From Gambelia wislizenii (Eukaryota; Chordata; Lepidosauria; Squamata; Crotaphytidae): DNA of 64,000 bases. Made by a program: the position numbers and the translations under genes. How positions within the stretch are numbered: the stretch's first letter is position 1; every line of letters begins with the position of its first letter. This document shows positions 10,791-22,160 of this stretch, piece after piece. The stretch lies in the NCBI GenBank assembly GCA_030847615.1, contig JAUMIR010000005.1:248162645-248226644 (forward strand). Reading direction: 5' to 3'. Below the pieces are notes generated by a model. The model saw only the letters and a program-made list of their open reading frames with translations. It was not told the origin of the DNA and did no database searches.

Positions 10791-11040
10791 CTTCAATCCT
10801 GCAGGGCTCCAGGGTTCACTCAGCCTTCCATCCTTTTGTAGGTTGGTAAAATGAGTACCCAGCTTGTTGGGGACAATTAGCTAACACGCATTGGACACCA
10901 CTTAGAGAGTGCCTAGCACTAAAAGCAGTGTAGATGTATAAGTGCTATTGCTAAACAATTTGTAAGCAGCTCTGAGAGCCTCTGTGGCTGAAGAGTGGGG
11001 TATAAATACACTATATAATATACTCAAATAAATAAATAAA
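10780..11040 (+). mobile_element. SINE with LINE-like 3' tail
   Basis: A tRNA-related head region ending GGTAAAATGAGTACCCAGC is followed by AATTAGCTAACACGCATTGG and then AGTGTAGATGTATAAGTGC. It ends GGGGTATAAATA plus an AAATAAATAAATAAA tail. The truncated copy at 4735 matches its 3' half. Confidence 0.65.
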
Positions 11041-11649
11041 TGTCCACTATATTTAGGCTGCAGTAGGGACAAATACCATGTGATGAAAATAAGTGGAAAT
11101 TATTGATAATCCAGAAAAAGGCATTCTGAAGGCGTTTTCTTGGAAAGGAAAGAGAGGATGTTTCAGTAGATGACACCAGAAATTTTGAGACCGTGTCCAA
11201 TGCCAATGGGGTTGTGAGCATTCTCTGGCTTTTTGTTTGAGCTTAAAAGGAGTTGTTCAAATCTGCACTTATTTGGGGGAAATAGGGTTCAGCGCCCAGA
11301 GTAGCTCCTTTAAATTTCAGGTTACAGCCTAGAGCAGATTCACCACCCCACGGACATGGAAGCCACCAGCCTCTGCTGGAATCAAGGCAAGACTTGTTCT
11401 TTCCCCTTTCTTTGCCAGTCAAGTAGCATTCATTGGCTAGGACAAAGAGGTAGCTTGTCATTTCTGGTTCATTCTCTGCATTTAGAACCGCATTCTTCAA
11501 ATACCTTGTTTGCTAATATGAGGGTGGAATTAGGGATTTGTGACATGAAAAATCACAATGCCTGCGGGAGTCCATTTTAAATCTAATTCATCATGTAACA
11601 ACTGATTAACAGAGAGGTGCACAATAGTTTATGCTTATTTTCTCTGGGG
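11041..11649. other. No gene recognised
   Basis: Mostly unique-looking sequence. The stretch 11260-11340 with TAGCTCCTTTAAATTTCAGG resembles one arm of the MITE at 20341-20478. Confidence 0.35.
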
Positions 11650-11957
11650 AAGTTATCAGATGCGGCAAAAACCATGTCAAAAGATCACGATAAGAACAGG
11701 AAGGGCCAACCTTACCAGACAACATTGTCCTCCAGTGTTCTGGGGGCATAGTGCAGGTGTCAGTAAGGCATCCATTTTTATTAGGTGCTTGTCCCCATCA
11801 ATAGAAAAGTGAAATCTCATCCATGGCAGCGCTATGCCCCCAGAACGGCAGAAGGGTGTGGGCATCTGGTAAGGTTGCCCTTTCTGTTCTTGTAGCGATC
11901 TTCTGCCGTGGTTGGGAATGTGAATTTTTGGTGCATTTCCCTGCATCTGATAATCTT
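11650..11957. mobile_element. TIR transposon (MITE), about 308 bp
   Basis: The left end AAGTTATCAGATGCGG and the right end CTGCATCTGATAATCTT are inverted repeats. An inner inverted pair is GTTCTGGGGGCATAG and CTATGCCCCCAGAAC. The flanks share CTGGG. Three overlapping open frames across it are explained by this element and not by a gene. Confidence 0.6.
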
Positions 11958-12318
11958 CTGGGAGACTTTCTGTGGCCGAAGAGCCTTTCTTTGAATGGAA
12001 TCCCATCCCAAAGGAGGACACCAGCCAGTGCTAACAAAAGCAATTTTATGTAATGGAAGGTGGTGGTGCTGGCTCATTGGCTGCCAAATCCACTTCACAT
12101 TTAAGTCCAAACTTTAAAGGAACTATCCAAGGTGACAGACCTTTTTCTGAGGATGGGGTACAGAACCTTGAACAGGTGATTCAAAGTTCAGATGAAAACC
12201 CAGAGTGAGTTCATTATTTCAGTGTCATAGAGATACCAGTCACTGTAGATTTTAAGAATGTGGAAATTATGTTTGGTCCAGCAGTGTGAGATTATTTGGG
12301 GTCACTATAAATTGACAG

Positions 12319-12354
<36 letters not shown>

Positions 12355-12654
12355 GCAAAGGTAAGGCAAACTGGTTGGTTACAGAACTTCAGTGCACTGA
12401 AGTTGGTGCAGCATGGATAGATTGGCCCTCCAGATCTCATTGGACTACAGCTGCTATCACCTCTCAGAATTGACTATGCTGGCTATGGTTGAGGTCTACA
12501 GGGGAACAAGTTGCCCACCTTGGCACCAGTACCCCCAAGTCTCATCCCAGAGAAGTGGTCTGAGGATACCATGGTCGATGGTATCGAAAACCATTGATAT
12601 TGAAAACCACAGAACCAACAAGACACAGTCCTCTTGTCTAATTCCTAATGTTGT
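11958..12654. other. No gene; CA microsatellite
   Basis: This holds a (CA)17-type run at 12320-12353. The stretch TTTAAGTCCAAACTTTAAAG near 12100 is a MITE arm of the 20341 type. No coding signal is seen. Confidence 0.5.
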
Positions 12655-13158
12655 TGTTATTATTATTTCTTATCCACCTCATACTGTGGATCAAGGTGGG
12701 GAACAGCAACAAATAATACAACACATATAAAACCATATATATGTATATGTGTAAAACATATACTGTATATAAAGGCATATAAAACCAATACATATTAAAA
12801 TTCATCAATAAATACTTTAAAACCATAATTTTAAAATAATATGCATAGGCCTGCCAGAAAAGAATGATCTTCACTGCTGATTTAAATCTGGATAGCATTT
12901 CAGGGTTATGAATCTCTTCTGGCAGGTAAGTCCCCACTCTGGGGGTGGAAGAATAAAATGTCCTCTGGGTAAGAGTCAGTCTAGTTTTGGCTGCCTGAAG
13001 TAGATGTCTCCCAGAGAACCTGAGTGTACCAGGTCATCTGCTAAGGCGATCAAAGCTGTCTGTCCTATAGCCGGGCCTGAAGCCATATTGAAATGGATCT
13101 AGATAATCTGTTTCATCCAGGAACCTTTGGAGTGGGGATGCCACCATAAGCTCTACAA
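12655..13158 (-). pseudogene. L2-like LINE, decayed 3' end plus RT scrap
   Basis: On the minus strand this resembles the L2-like 3' end at 47086-47870, sharing the CTTTTCTGGCAGGCC-type block and the terminal GATCCACAG then TAATAAT tail. At 13034-13150 an RT motif DPFQYGFRPGYRT is visible. The RT core between these parts is missing. The clade is assigned by motif resemblance. Confidence 0.65.
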
Positions 13159-13519
13159 CAGTGGTTCTTAACCTGTGGCCTGGGGACCCCCAGGGGTCCA
13201 TGGTGTCCTCACAGGGGTCCGCAAAAGGTTGAAGCCTGCTTGGCCCACCTACTCCCTGTAGTAGAGTGGTCATGTGACAGGAGGCAAGGGAAAGGCTGGT
13301 TGGGCCTGCACATTGCCTTTCAATCCACACCAGCCACAAATTTACAGGAAGAAGCAGGAGATAAGTTTTCTCTCCCCTTCCAGTGCCTCCGAGGGAAAGT
13401 TTAATGGATGGTGTATTGTTGTTGTTGTTGTTTTAACTTTTGAGTTAAGTATTGGAAGTCCATGGCAACAAAACATATTTAAAGGGGGTTCCTGGTAAAG
13501 AAAAGGTTAAGAGCCACTG
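13159..13519. mobile_element. hAT-like MITE inside L2
   Basis: It starts CAGTGGTTCTTAACCTGTGG and ends GGTTAAGAGCCACTG. Flanks CTCTACAA and TGCTAGAA are compatible with a diverged 8-bp duplication. It is the inverse relative of 44844-45215. A (TTG)n run lies at about 13417-13432. Confidence 0.75.
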
Positions 13520-13800
13520 TGCTAGAATTTTGCTAAAAATTGGGGTCCAGTATGTGGGGTTCAGGAAGGTTTTTTTCAATAAAGACTTCCCCACAGCCTC
13601 TTTTAGGCAGGATGGAAACCTGCTTTGCTGCAAAGCAGCATTCATCACTCCACTTACCCACTCGGCCAGGCCCCCTGTAGCTGCTTTTATAAAACAGGAA
13701 GAACATGGATACAGTTGGTTTTGCATCATCACATAGATCTGATTGACTACATCCTGATATGGCTCCATAATATTGCTAATATGATCTCTGACTTGTTGGA
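13520..13800 (-). pseudogene. L2-like LINE RT fragment, continued
   Basis: The minus-strand frame shows LKEAVGKSLLKKTFLNP, which resembles the stretch just upstream of the RT fingers in L2-type elements. It is the upstream continuation of the copy at 12655-13158, separated from it by the hAT MITE. Confidence 0.6.
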
Positions 13801-14485
13801 ATGTCAGTGGGGAAATCTTCTACCCACTTTAATGGTGCCAAAAGGAGAGCTGTGAAGAGGTGGCATGTTATAGGCCAAAAAAGACAAGCAGGAGATGATT
13901 TATGAAAATGCATTTCCTTCCCCTTAAAAGTTTCCATAAGTCAAAAATTTGGCACCTTTCTTCTTCTGACACACTTGAAGTCTACATGACCTCATCCAAG
14001 CAAAGATCCAACAGAGCTGTTCTGGAAACAAAATGAGTGTAAAGTCAAATGTTGCTAATCCTCAAACAAAAAATAAAAGGTTAATCCATTCTTAACATAT
14101 TGGTATACCTCCCAGCAAAAAGCCCTTTTTGCACCAGCAGCCCTCCTAGCAATATCACACATTGCACATCTCTCTCGGAATAGCTTTGATAAATGGCAGG
14201 ATGCGTGTTTCTTTGTTCTGCCAGCCACAGCATTGTTGACTGCACTGTGCCCATGGTTGGTCATAAACAGATGCCAGGAGCAGAAAGCAAGCTATAAGAG
14301 CAAACGATAGCAAATGATGTTCTGGCTGGAAACTGGCTCAGATAACTCTTTAGTCAGGATCTTGTTGGTGACTTATAGAGGGATAACCCCTTGTAACACT
14401 ACAGTAAGTACTTTTTAAAACCATGGTAGAAGGAGGTATGGCGTACCTTCTTGTGTAAGGAATTTGCTTCCAGTGCACAAGACAC
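13801..14485. other. No gene recognised
   Basis: Unique-looking sequence. No domain or splice pattern is seen. Confidence 0.35.
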
Positions 14486-14707
14486 TCTAAGGCCAAATCC
14501 ACACTGCACAAATAATCCAGTTTGAAACTGGCTTATTTCCCATGGCTCCTTCCTATGGAATCCTGGGATCTGTAGTTTGGTGATGTGCCAGCACTCTTTG
14601 GCAGAGAAGGCAAAAGACCTTTTAGAACAACAAATCCTATGATTCCATAGGAAGAAGCCATGACCCAGTTTCAGACGGGATTATTTGTGTAGTGTGGCTT
14701 TGGCCTC
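14486..14707. mobile_element. Short TIR transposon (MITE)
   Basis: Left arm GGCCAAATCCACACTGCAC with AATAATCCAGTTTGAAACTG, and right arm CAGTTTCAGACGGGATTATT ending GTGTGGCTTTGGCC, are inverted repeats of about 40 bp. The inner pair is GGAATCCTGGGATCTGTAG and CAAATCCTATGATTCC. It is related to the elements at 387 and 60890. Confidence 0.75.
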
Positions 14708-14803
14708 AAATGCCTCCTGTGCAGAGCCCCTCCCCAGCCACTGATTGGCCAGGAGAATGTGCCCAGTTACTGTCTAATACTTTTTCATACCAGGGAAGAA
14801 TAA

Positions 14804-14999
14804 TAGAATCTTAGAGTTGGAAGAGACCACAAGGGCCATCTAGTCCAACCCACTGCCGTGCAGGAATACACAACTAAAGCACTCCTGAAAGTTGTCCATT
14901 TAGCCCCTATTTAAAGACCTCCAAAGATGGAGAGTCCAGCACCCTCTGAGGCAGTCTATTCCACTGCCGAACAGCTCTAACAGTAAAAAATGTTCCTAA
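14804..14999 (-). pseudogene. CR1 3'-end fragment
   Basis: The 3' terminal signature AGAATCTTAGAGTTGGAAGA is followed by about 180 bp of C-terminal ORF2 sequence on the minus strand. It breaks off at the second CR1 end at 15000. Confidence 0.8.
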
Positions 15000-15105
15000 T
15001 CATAGAATCATAGAATCATAGAATTGCAGAGTTGGAAGAGACCACGAGGGCCATCCAGTCCAACCCCTGTTTAGCTGGAATCTCTTTTCTTGTAATTTGA
15101 ATGAA
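15000..15105 (-). pseudogene. Second CR1 3'-end fragment, internally deleted
   Basis: It begins with the octamer-type repeat (ATAGAATC)n and GAATTGCAGAGTTGG, the younger CR1 wording shared with 48048. It then jumps to GGAATCTCTTTTCTTGTAA, so part of the sequence is missing. Confidence 0.75.
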
Positions 15106-15751
15106 TTAGTTCAAGAGTTTCTGCTGCTCCAGAGAGTAGGCTTATCTTGAAGGGTAACAATCACACTTTCTTGCCTGGGTGTACAATGGCATCTGGATGG
15201 TGCCTAGGTGCACCCCATGGATAATCAGTGAGGGAAGGTTCAAAGCTGTGCCTGGGCACCATCCACATGCCATCATATACCCAGGGAAGGAAGCATTGCC
15301 ATGACCCTGTGGGTTAGCTCTGTAGATATGTTGATGGAGCTTCATGTTCGCCATGTAAAATACCCTGCATGGTTAAACATTAAAAACCTCCAACCATATT
15401 TTTCAAAACAGAAGTGGATTGATTACATGAGACATCTACTCTTAAAATATTTTTTGGCATTTTTGTCAGTCCAGGAAGTTCCTGAAGTCTCAGGGCAGAC
15501 ACTGGTCCTAGCCCCACTGCAATTGCCCACCCTTGTCTAAGGAAGGGGTGGGCAGCCCACAGGTTGCATGGTCCTCCTAGACCCTACTTTTGTGATCCCT
15601 GAAACCCCTTCCCACCAGTCTTCCAAAGTCCCCAACCCTTCATTTTTAAGAAATTGGCACAATTTTCAGGGAATGTCTATCCCCAAATCATGCAGAAAGC
15701 CCCTCCAAGAGACATGAAAATATTTCCCCACCTCTGCCAGCACTCCAGAAC
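15106..15751. other. No gene recognised
   Basis: Around 15180-15290 a pair of similar blocks in opposite orientation (GGATGGTGCCTAGGTGCA and GCCTGGGCACCATCC) makes an imperfect inverted repeat. It may be another MITE. No exon is recognised. Confidence 0.4.
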
Positions 15752-15975
15752 CCTCTATTGCTGTCATGTGCTTTCTGACTTATGGCAACCCTAAGGCAAA
15801 ACTACCATGGGGTTTTCTTGGCAAGATTTGTTCAGAGGAAGTATACCTCTGAAGCTGAGAGAGTGCGACTTGACCAAGAGCAACCTGTGGGTTTCCATGG
15901 CCGAGTGAGGATTCATACCCTGGTCTCCAGAGTCCTAGTCTAGTAGTCAAACCATCACACTACGCTGACTCTTCA
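15752..15975 (-). mobile_element. tRNA-headed SINE
   Basis: This is a full-length-looking minus-strand copy of the family at 9358. It has the body GGGGTTTTCTTGGCAAGATT and the tRNA-like head near 15900-15970. Confidence 0.75.
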
Positions 15976-16107
15976 GAATCCTCTATTATTCCCAAATATT
16001 TCTGCTTTCTTCTGCAGTACATTCAAAATGGCAACAGGAAGTGATGTGATGCCACTTCTTGTCACTATGTTGAAGAACTGCAGAGGAAAATGGAGCTAAT
16101 TGGGCTT

Positions 16108-16163
<56 letters not shown>

Positions 16164-16910
16164 TGCAGAGGAATGCAGCCCAGAGGTGTCTGGGGAAGAA
16201 AATTGGCTGGTAGCTTCTGTGTAGTTGATTGGAATAAGCTGGGGAGCCAAAATCAATATTAGAGAAGTGTCTGTGTTTTAGAGGTGGAGAGAGGGTAGGG
16301 CCACAAATGCCAGTGTATTTTTGCTTAAGACTCTATCAGGATCTAAGCCTTAGGAGATGTACAGTATTTCATCCTTTCAGAAGTGGGAGGAAACCCCATA
16401 CAGGAGCTGGGAAACCACAACTCAGTGGTGCCATGGGAAAGGTTTGTTGTTTGTTTGTTTGTTTGTTTGTTTGTTTTCAATCTGAGAAACTCAGATGGAA
16501 ACCCCAGGAGGGCCAGATTCTGTCAGGATTATGGGACATGCGGTCTGATAAATTCATGCTGTAAAGAGAATAAGAGCATGAAGCTCAACATGTTTGCCTA
16601 CATGGGGCGTACAATGTAAGCAAGGCTGCACCTGGCCTGTGTTATGAGTTTAGTGGACTAGGAACACAGCCTTGAGACAAGAGGCCATATCTGTCTGAAA
16701 GAATGTAATCTCTATGGGAATTGTGTATGTCTCTGTAAGCAGGATGTTATTGAGTATGCTCTGTGATTCTGTAGTCTGTTGTATACTTTACTTGGGGCTA
16801 TGCAGTACCAGAACTGTTTTGCTCCTGATGTAGTCCACAGAGAGGATTCTCTGTAGTTCTGTATATATTTTGATTATGTTCCAGTACAGATAGTAGACTT
16901 AGGAATCATA
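15976..16910. other. No gene; microsatellites
   Basis: It contains (CT)n(GT)n at about 16109-16165 and (TTTG)n at about 16448-16476. Otherwise it is unique-looking. Confidence 0.5.
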
Positions 16911-17518
16911 GGAGATTTTCACACGGGGCCAAAATGCCCCATTACTGCCCCGCCACCTCCTCTCCCGTTCCTGCCACAGAACAACATAAATCTTTCACAC
17001 ACTTACCTTAATTCCGTGGCAGGAATGGGCTCCCCCTCCCCTCGCTGGCCGGCCATAAATGCAGCCGTCGTAAGGCTGCTTTTACGACTGGCCGTCTGAA
17101 ACGTTATCATGTTATCGCATGATAATGGCCAGGCGGTAAATTTTTTAAAAAACTCCCCCAAACATAAAATCAGTTCATCAAGCACAAAAACACACTTTAA
17201 ATCATACAGTCAAAACAGGGAGGGTAAAATAAAGGGTGCCACTTACTGGATGTCCAGATCGTACCAGGAAGTGTTCAAAATGAACCTCCCCTCCACAGCT
17301 GTCATTTCGGAACAGGAACAGGGCTCCTGTTCGCACACCAGTGATTGCGTGATTGCGATGGAACAGGAGGTCTATTCACATGATTACATTGTTCTGGAAC
17401 AGTCACGGGAGCAGGATGGATGCAGGACAAAATGGGGTCAACGTCGTCTGAAAGGGAAAACCTTTCCCAACCCTGTTCTGTTCCTGCCGTGGGATATATA
17501 GCCTGTGTAAAAATCTCC
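16911..17518. mobile_element. Harbinger-like MITE, GC-rich subfamily
   Basis: It starts GGAGATTTTCACACGGG and ends CCTGTGTAAAAATCTCC. The flanks are ATA and TTA, a diverged 3-bp TWA duplication. The interior CTGGCCGGCCATAAATGCAG is found in inverse orientation in the relative at 23484-24100. Confidence 0.75.
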
Positions 17519-17834
17519 TTAGACACCATCTATGTGTCTGTGTACCAGTACTTCATTTTCCATCAATGGGATGATGGGTACTCTGCTACAACTTTTTGTT
17601 GCCTGGATTTCTTAGCATGTACAGAGTTTCCAGTGCACTAACATGTCAGATTCATCATTGGAGCTTGACATTTCCCACCCCTCTTTTACTGAGTGGATTG
17701 CTGCATAGCAGTTTGGCACAGCAGCAGCTAAAAAGACCAAGTCACTTCTGATGGGCAAAACCTCTGTCAATGTGAGGCTGTGGAGATGCTGCCAGTAGGC
17801 AGTCCAGCCACACCTCAGCTCAGAAAGCCTCTGA
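17519..17834. other. No gene recognised
   Basis: Unique-looking sequence between a MITE and an unclassified repeat. Confidence 0.35.
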
Positions 17835-18175
17835 CAAAGAAGCTCCTTTTTACAAAGTCTTTTAATGCTCTTCTCCTCATGCTCTGTCTAGCAGAAAGTC
17901 TTTTAGCAACATTGGCATGGGGAGAATGATGAAGGAAGGCTGGAGGAACACTGACTTTTGGTGTTGGGATTCAGCGGTCTGTCTGCAGAAAACAATGCAA
18001 CAAGGTCTGAGCGGGGAAACAAAAGAACTCTGCTCTAGCCAATCCTATTGTAGCTTTGTGTGCTTGCCAACAACGCACAAGGTAAACAGTGGTGGAATCC
18101 AGAATCCTTTACTGAGTATGCATGAACAGCAAAACAGAGAGAAAAGGGAGAGCAAATAAGCCTACCTCACCAGCT
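17835..18175 (+). repeat. Unclassified dispersed repeat, copy 1
   Basis: About 340 bp here align by eye with 39968-40330 in the same orientation. Shared blocks include TCTGACAAAGAAGC, GGGGAGAATGATGAAGGA and GAACAGCAAAAC followed by GAGAGAAAAGGG. I do not recognise the family. It has no obvious coding capacity. Confidence 0.6.
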
Positions 18176-20340
18176 ACCCGCAGTACCCTTTTAGGTATTT
18201 ATGTCATCATAAACTGACCTGCATTCACGTGAAGTTGAATTGCGATGTAGCACAATGTTCATATTCCGAAGAAGGGAGCAGAAACATAGCAACATCTCTG
18301 GGAACATTGCGGGCTTGTATATACAAGGGGAAAAATGTGGATTAATGCACACTAATGCCAATTCGCAGCAGCTTCTATTTGCCTTAATGTTTTTTTGTCA
18401 GGATTGCAGGCATGCAAAGCTATCCACTTTGACTGTTCCAACAGAATCAAAATGACAAGCACAAGTGAATTACTCGCATTTTTATTCTCCACAGATTGCT
18501 GCTGCTGAACAATATTTTTTAAAAAGCATAAATAAGGTGCAAAAGTGCAATATTCTGCCTAAATAAATAGAAAAAAGGAGGGGGGGAAAGGCTGTTTTGT
18601 TGCCTCTGCACATGATCTCTATAGCAAAAATCCAAAATGGCAGTTCCAGGTGCTTGACTTGTTAGCAAGCTCCACCCACTGCGCATAGCTGACCAATCAG
18701 CTTTACATTTCCACTCTTTTTGGGAATGTGCAGCAAAGAGAATTGGTTGTCCCAATGAGTCGGAATGCACATTCGCTGCTGAGCTTTTTTTTAAAATATG
18801 GGGAAAGCAGTGAAGGCTTTTCCTGAAGAGTTTTGGTGGTTTTGGCTCCCCTCCTTCTGAATATGGTGGATTGATGCAAGATGGCATTTAGACAAATTGT
18901 ATTCTCCTCAAATTCTATGAGGAATATTTTTGCCATTTAGGCAACCTCTGTGTAAATGAAGCCAGCGGGGGGGGGGTGTCATTGTGCAACGGTCCCAATG
19001 CACAATGGGACGCATTGCACACCTGGACACATTGTGCATCAGGACATGTTGTGCCATGGGAATCCCCATGGCACAACAGGCCATCTTGCACTATGCCCTG
19101 TTGTGCATCCTTGCAATTCACTAGCATGGTTGCATATCATGTCAGCAACACAGCTATGTCATCCCAAAGTTATGCATTGTAGCCTCTGATGTAAGGACTT
19201 GGCCATAGATCTGTATGTCTGGTCATCAGCATAGAAATCAGAAGAGGAGTGGAGGCTTTTGAAAACAAAAGCCCTTCCTGGATGCACTTTGGAAGAAACC
19301 TTGAAGTGGTCACTAGAAGGTTCAAAATGTTTTTGCTTGCTTCTGCAAAGCTTACCAGACCTAGTTGTTTTGTTTCAAATGTGCATTTTGTTAGGGTTTT
19401 TTTTTGGGGGGGGGGGAATGCTTACTGAAACATGTTGAACAGCTTTTCTTTTCTTTTTTTTTTGTGGTGTAGGAACCTATCTCTGTTCTTCCCGTGGTAT
19501 TTCTGCCTCTGGTACCAAATTTTCGGTTAAAAATATAATGCCCTGAAACATGTCGACTTTGTTAACTGATGTATACTTCTACAGCATTAGATGAATAAAT
19601 AAACTGAATTGGTATAAGGCAGTTTCCTATGGTTCTGATGGAAGGCCAATATGTGAAGAATCAAGTATGTTTTAGAAGGACCCCTTCTCTTTGTAGATGG
19701 GATTGGGTCAAAGCCAAGAGCAGCAGTGCTTTTAATCGTGTTTAGAATTCAGCTCAATGCCACAAGCCCCAGGATAATTTTTTAAAAATAAAGAATTGAT
19801 TTATTCATCAAATGGGGAATGTAAGGCGAACAAACAAGATTACAAAGAAACAAAATGGGGAGACACCACGCAGCCTGGTGCATTCATTATCTTTTAGACA
19901 AATGGCCAAAGAAAGTTTACTAGCTTGCCAGCTTTATGATGTCCTTCCATCACAGTCTCACAAATCCTGAAGCTTTGCAATAACAGACATGTTGGCAAAA
20001 GGAAGTAAATGTAGTTGGCAGAGAGAGCTGAGACTGCAAAGATGCAAATGTTAACAAGGACTCCCCCTGCCCCCAGCATGGCCAAGAAGGGTGAGTGAGG
20101 TTTCACTGCAATTATTTCTCTATCCAATCCAGATGGGATCTGAAGCCCGTTTTTTGGTTTTGTAAACATCAAGAAAAAATTTGGCAGCTCTCAGGCAAAT
20201 CAGAGTCAGAGCAGGGACAAACAATGCCAGATGAAGCAGCACATCTGGCCATTGTCAGACAAGAGTTAAAAGTGGATTGTTTCATTTTCTGGAATAGCAC
20301 TTTTCTGCAGTGGCAGCTGGTGGCTCCATATCAGAGGGCT
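18176..20340. other. No gene; hairpin-rich patch near 19.0 kb
   Basis: Mostly unique-looking DNA. The patch 18975-19100 has many TTGTGCA/TGCACAA repeats. It includes a perfect 14-bp stem, TGTTGTGCCATGGG at 19047-19060 against 19065-19078, with a 4-nt loop. No exon is recognised. Confidence 0.45.
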
Positions 20341-20478
20341 GGTAAATCCACTCTGGGTTTTAGTCTGAATTTATGGAGCTACCCAAGGTGCTAAATCTAT
20401 TTAAGGGATAAGGTTTAGTAGCTTGGATGGCTCCTTTAAATTTTGGGCTGAAACCCAGAATAGATTTAAACACCTCAA
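20341..20478. mobile_element. Short TIR transposon (MITE)
   Basis: The left arm AAATCCACTCTGGGTTTTAG and the right arm CTGAAACCCAGAATAGATTT are inverted repeats of about 45 bp around a short core. Single arms recur near 11290, 12100, 24620 and 25610. Confidence 0.65.
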
Positions 20479-20596
20479 CTGACACTGGAACTACCAACAG
20501 GTGCGGTTTAGGATTGCTAGAATATAACCAAGAAGGCAACTTTTTATTTAGCACATGTGTAGTAATACTGGTACTCATGCTCATTTTGGCAGCCTT

Positions 20597-20668
20597 TGAA
20601 GAAAGAAGGAGAGAAAGAAGGGAAGGAAGGAAGGAAGGAAGGAAGGAAGGAAGGAAGGAAGGACGGAC
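20597..20668 (+). repeat. (GGAA)n microsatellite
   Basis: About 12 tandem GGAA units follow an impure GAAA/GAAG lead-in. The long open frames across it on both strands are artefacts of the tetranucleotide repeat. Confidence 0.95.
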
Positions 20669-21936
20669 GCATGCAGGCCTGCAGGCATGGCAGTTCCCCA
20701 GCAACAAAAGCAGAAACTGGAGCACATCCTATGAATCCCACGGAAGAAATTGGATTCATGTCTCAAGGTGCTCAGAAGATAGGATGCCAGGTTAAAAAGC
20801 CAGGCATTTTTTGGACTCCATCTACTCTTAAGGCCTTATTCGGGAACTACTTCTTCAGGACCCTTCTGCCATAATGGTTAAGAGCCAAAGGCCTGCCAAT
20901 CAACATGTAATCAACACCCAGTCAGTGTTGCTGGACTACTTCATAGATGTTGAGAAATGATGGGAGCTAAAGTCCATCAGTACCTGCAGTGCCTGTCCTT
21001 TGCATACAAGGAAAGAAAGGATAGGGTTAGATATATTTTTATAAACAAACAACCAGACTGCTGTTGCAGCTATACTGTTGAAGAGAAAAACTCATTCTTT
21101 GGGCTGCATTTTAGCAAGCCTCCAAAAACAGAATTTGGGGATATTCTCAGTATACCCTACAAACCAAGCATGAGGAGCAAGATATAGCTGTCAAGATGCT
21201 GTCAGACTGCATCTCCCATGACCCCCCCCCTTTGACTATGCTTGCTAAGGTTGAGGGAAGCTGCAGTTCAATGAAGTCTGGAGGGGTACCCTTTCCCTAC
21301 CTTGCTATATACAAAGAGCAAATTCATTTTCTGAGTCTAGGCACTTATGGAAGCTAAAATGACACCATTCACACAGAAGATGTGTCAACAAGCTTGGAGG
21401 AAGCCCAGAGTTTTCAGAAGAATGTAGAAAGTGCCAGAAAACAACCCTGAGAACGGTTTCCACCCTTTTTCTCACACACAGCCTGATGAGAATTAAGCAT
21501 ACTCAGTGTTCTGCAGAATGCTGTGTGAATGTTGAAGGGGAAGAGACTGGAAGAACATGAACCAAGGTGGAACTGAATGGATTTTCCTGGAAGATGTCAC
21601 GCAGCTGGACTGACAGGTACCTTGAACAAGAGCATTCTGTGCTGCAACAAATTGTTGTTGTTCTTACCTGTATGGTCTGCTCTCAGAAGCAGAGGCCAAA
21701 CAACCCTAACCTTTTAAAGGAAATTTTAAAAAAGAGATGGGAAACCTGTGGCCTTGCCAATTTTGCTGAACTTCATTTCCCATTAGATCCATCCATCTTG
21801 GACAGTGATTTGAGTTAATGGGAGCTGTAGTCCAAGAACATCCAAAAGAACCTGCAAATAAAGACCTCCCATTTGCTCATGGGAGGTTTTGGTGTTACCT
21901 ATCCTGGCATCCCCCATCTTGGAATCTCACACAATT
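20669..21936. other. No gene; MITE scraps
   Basis: The segment 21190-21300 (CATCTCCCATGACC, TCTGGAGGGGTACCC) resembles hAT-type short elements like that at 41418-41520. The rest is unrecognised. Confidence 0.4.
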
Positions 21937-22160
21937 GTCAATATTATTTAATAGTTTTGCTTGCTGTGGCCTTCCATGTGGTTGAGAAGTAAACCAGGGA
22001 TCTCCAGATACTAAGGCTGGAGTTATGCACAACCTAGGGAGGGGCCTTTGGAAGTTCCCCAAACAGGTCATATCCAGGTTAGAGTTCTTCCTGAAGAATA
22101 CCTGGAGATGAGTCATTCACTGATCCACTAAAAAATAACAGAGTCCTTGATGGTTGCAAA
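21937..22160 (+). repeat. Unclassified 225-bp repeat, copy 1
   Basis: It is colinear with 24751-24972 in the same orientation. Shared words include ATGTGGTTG, AAGTAAACCAGGGA, GCACAACCTAGGGAGG and AGAGTTCTTCCT. It starts with TG, so it could be the beginning of an LTR, but no matching end is proven. Confidence 0.55.

Noticed and set aside
11677..12110. Cluster of overlapping open frames on both strands
   Set aside because: They overlap a MITE with inverted repeats and have no known domain or splice structure.
20427..20795. 120-residue open frames on both strands
   Set aside because: They are created by the (GGAA)n microsatellite and show no domain.
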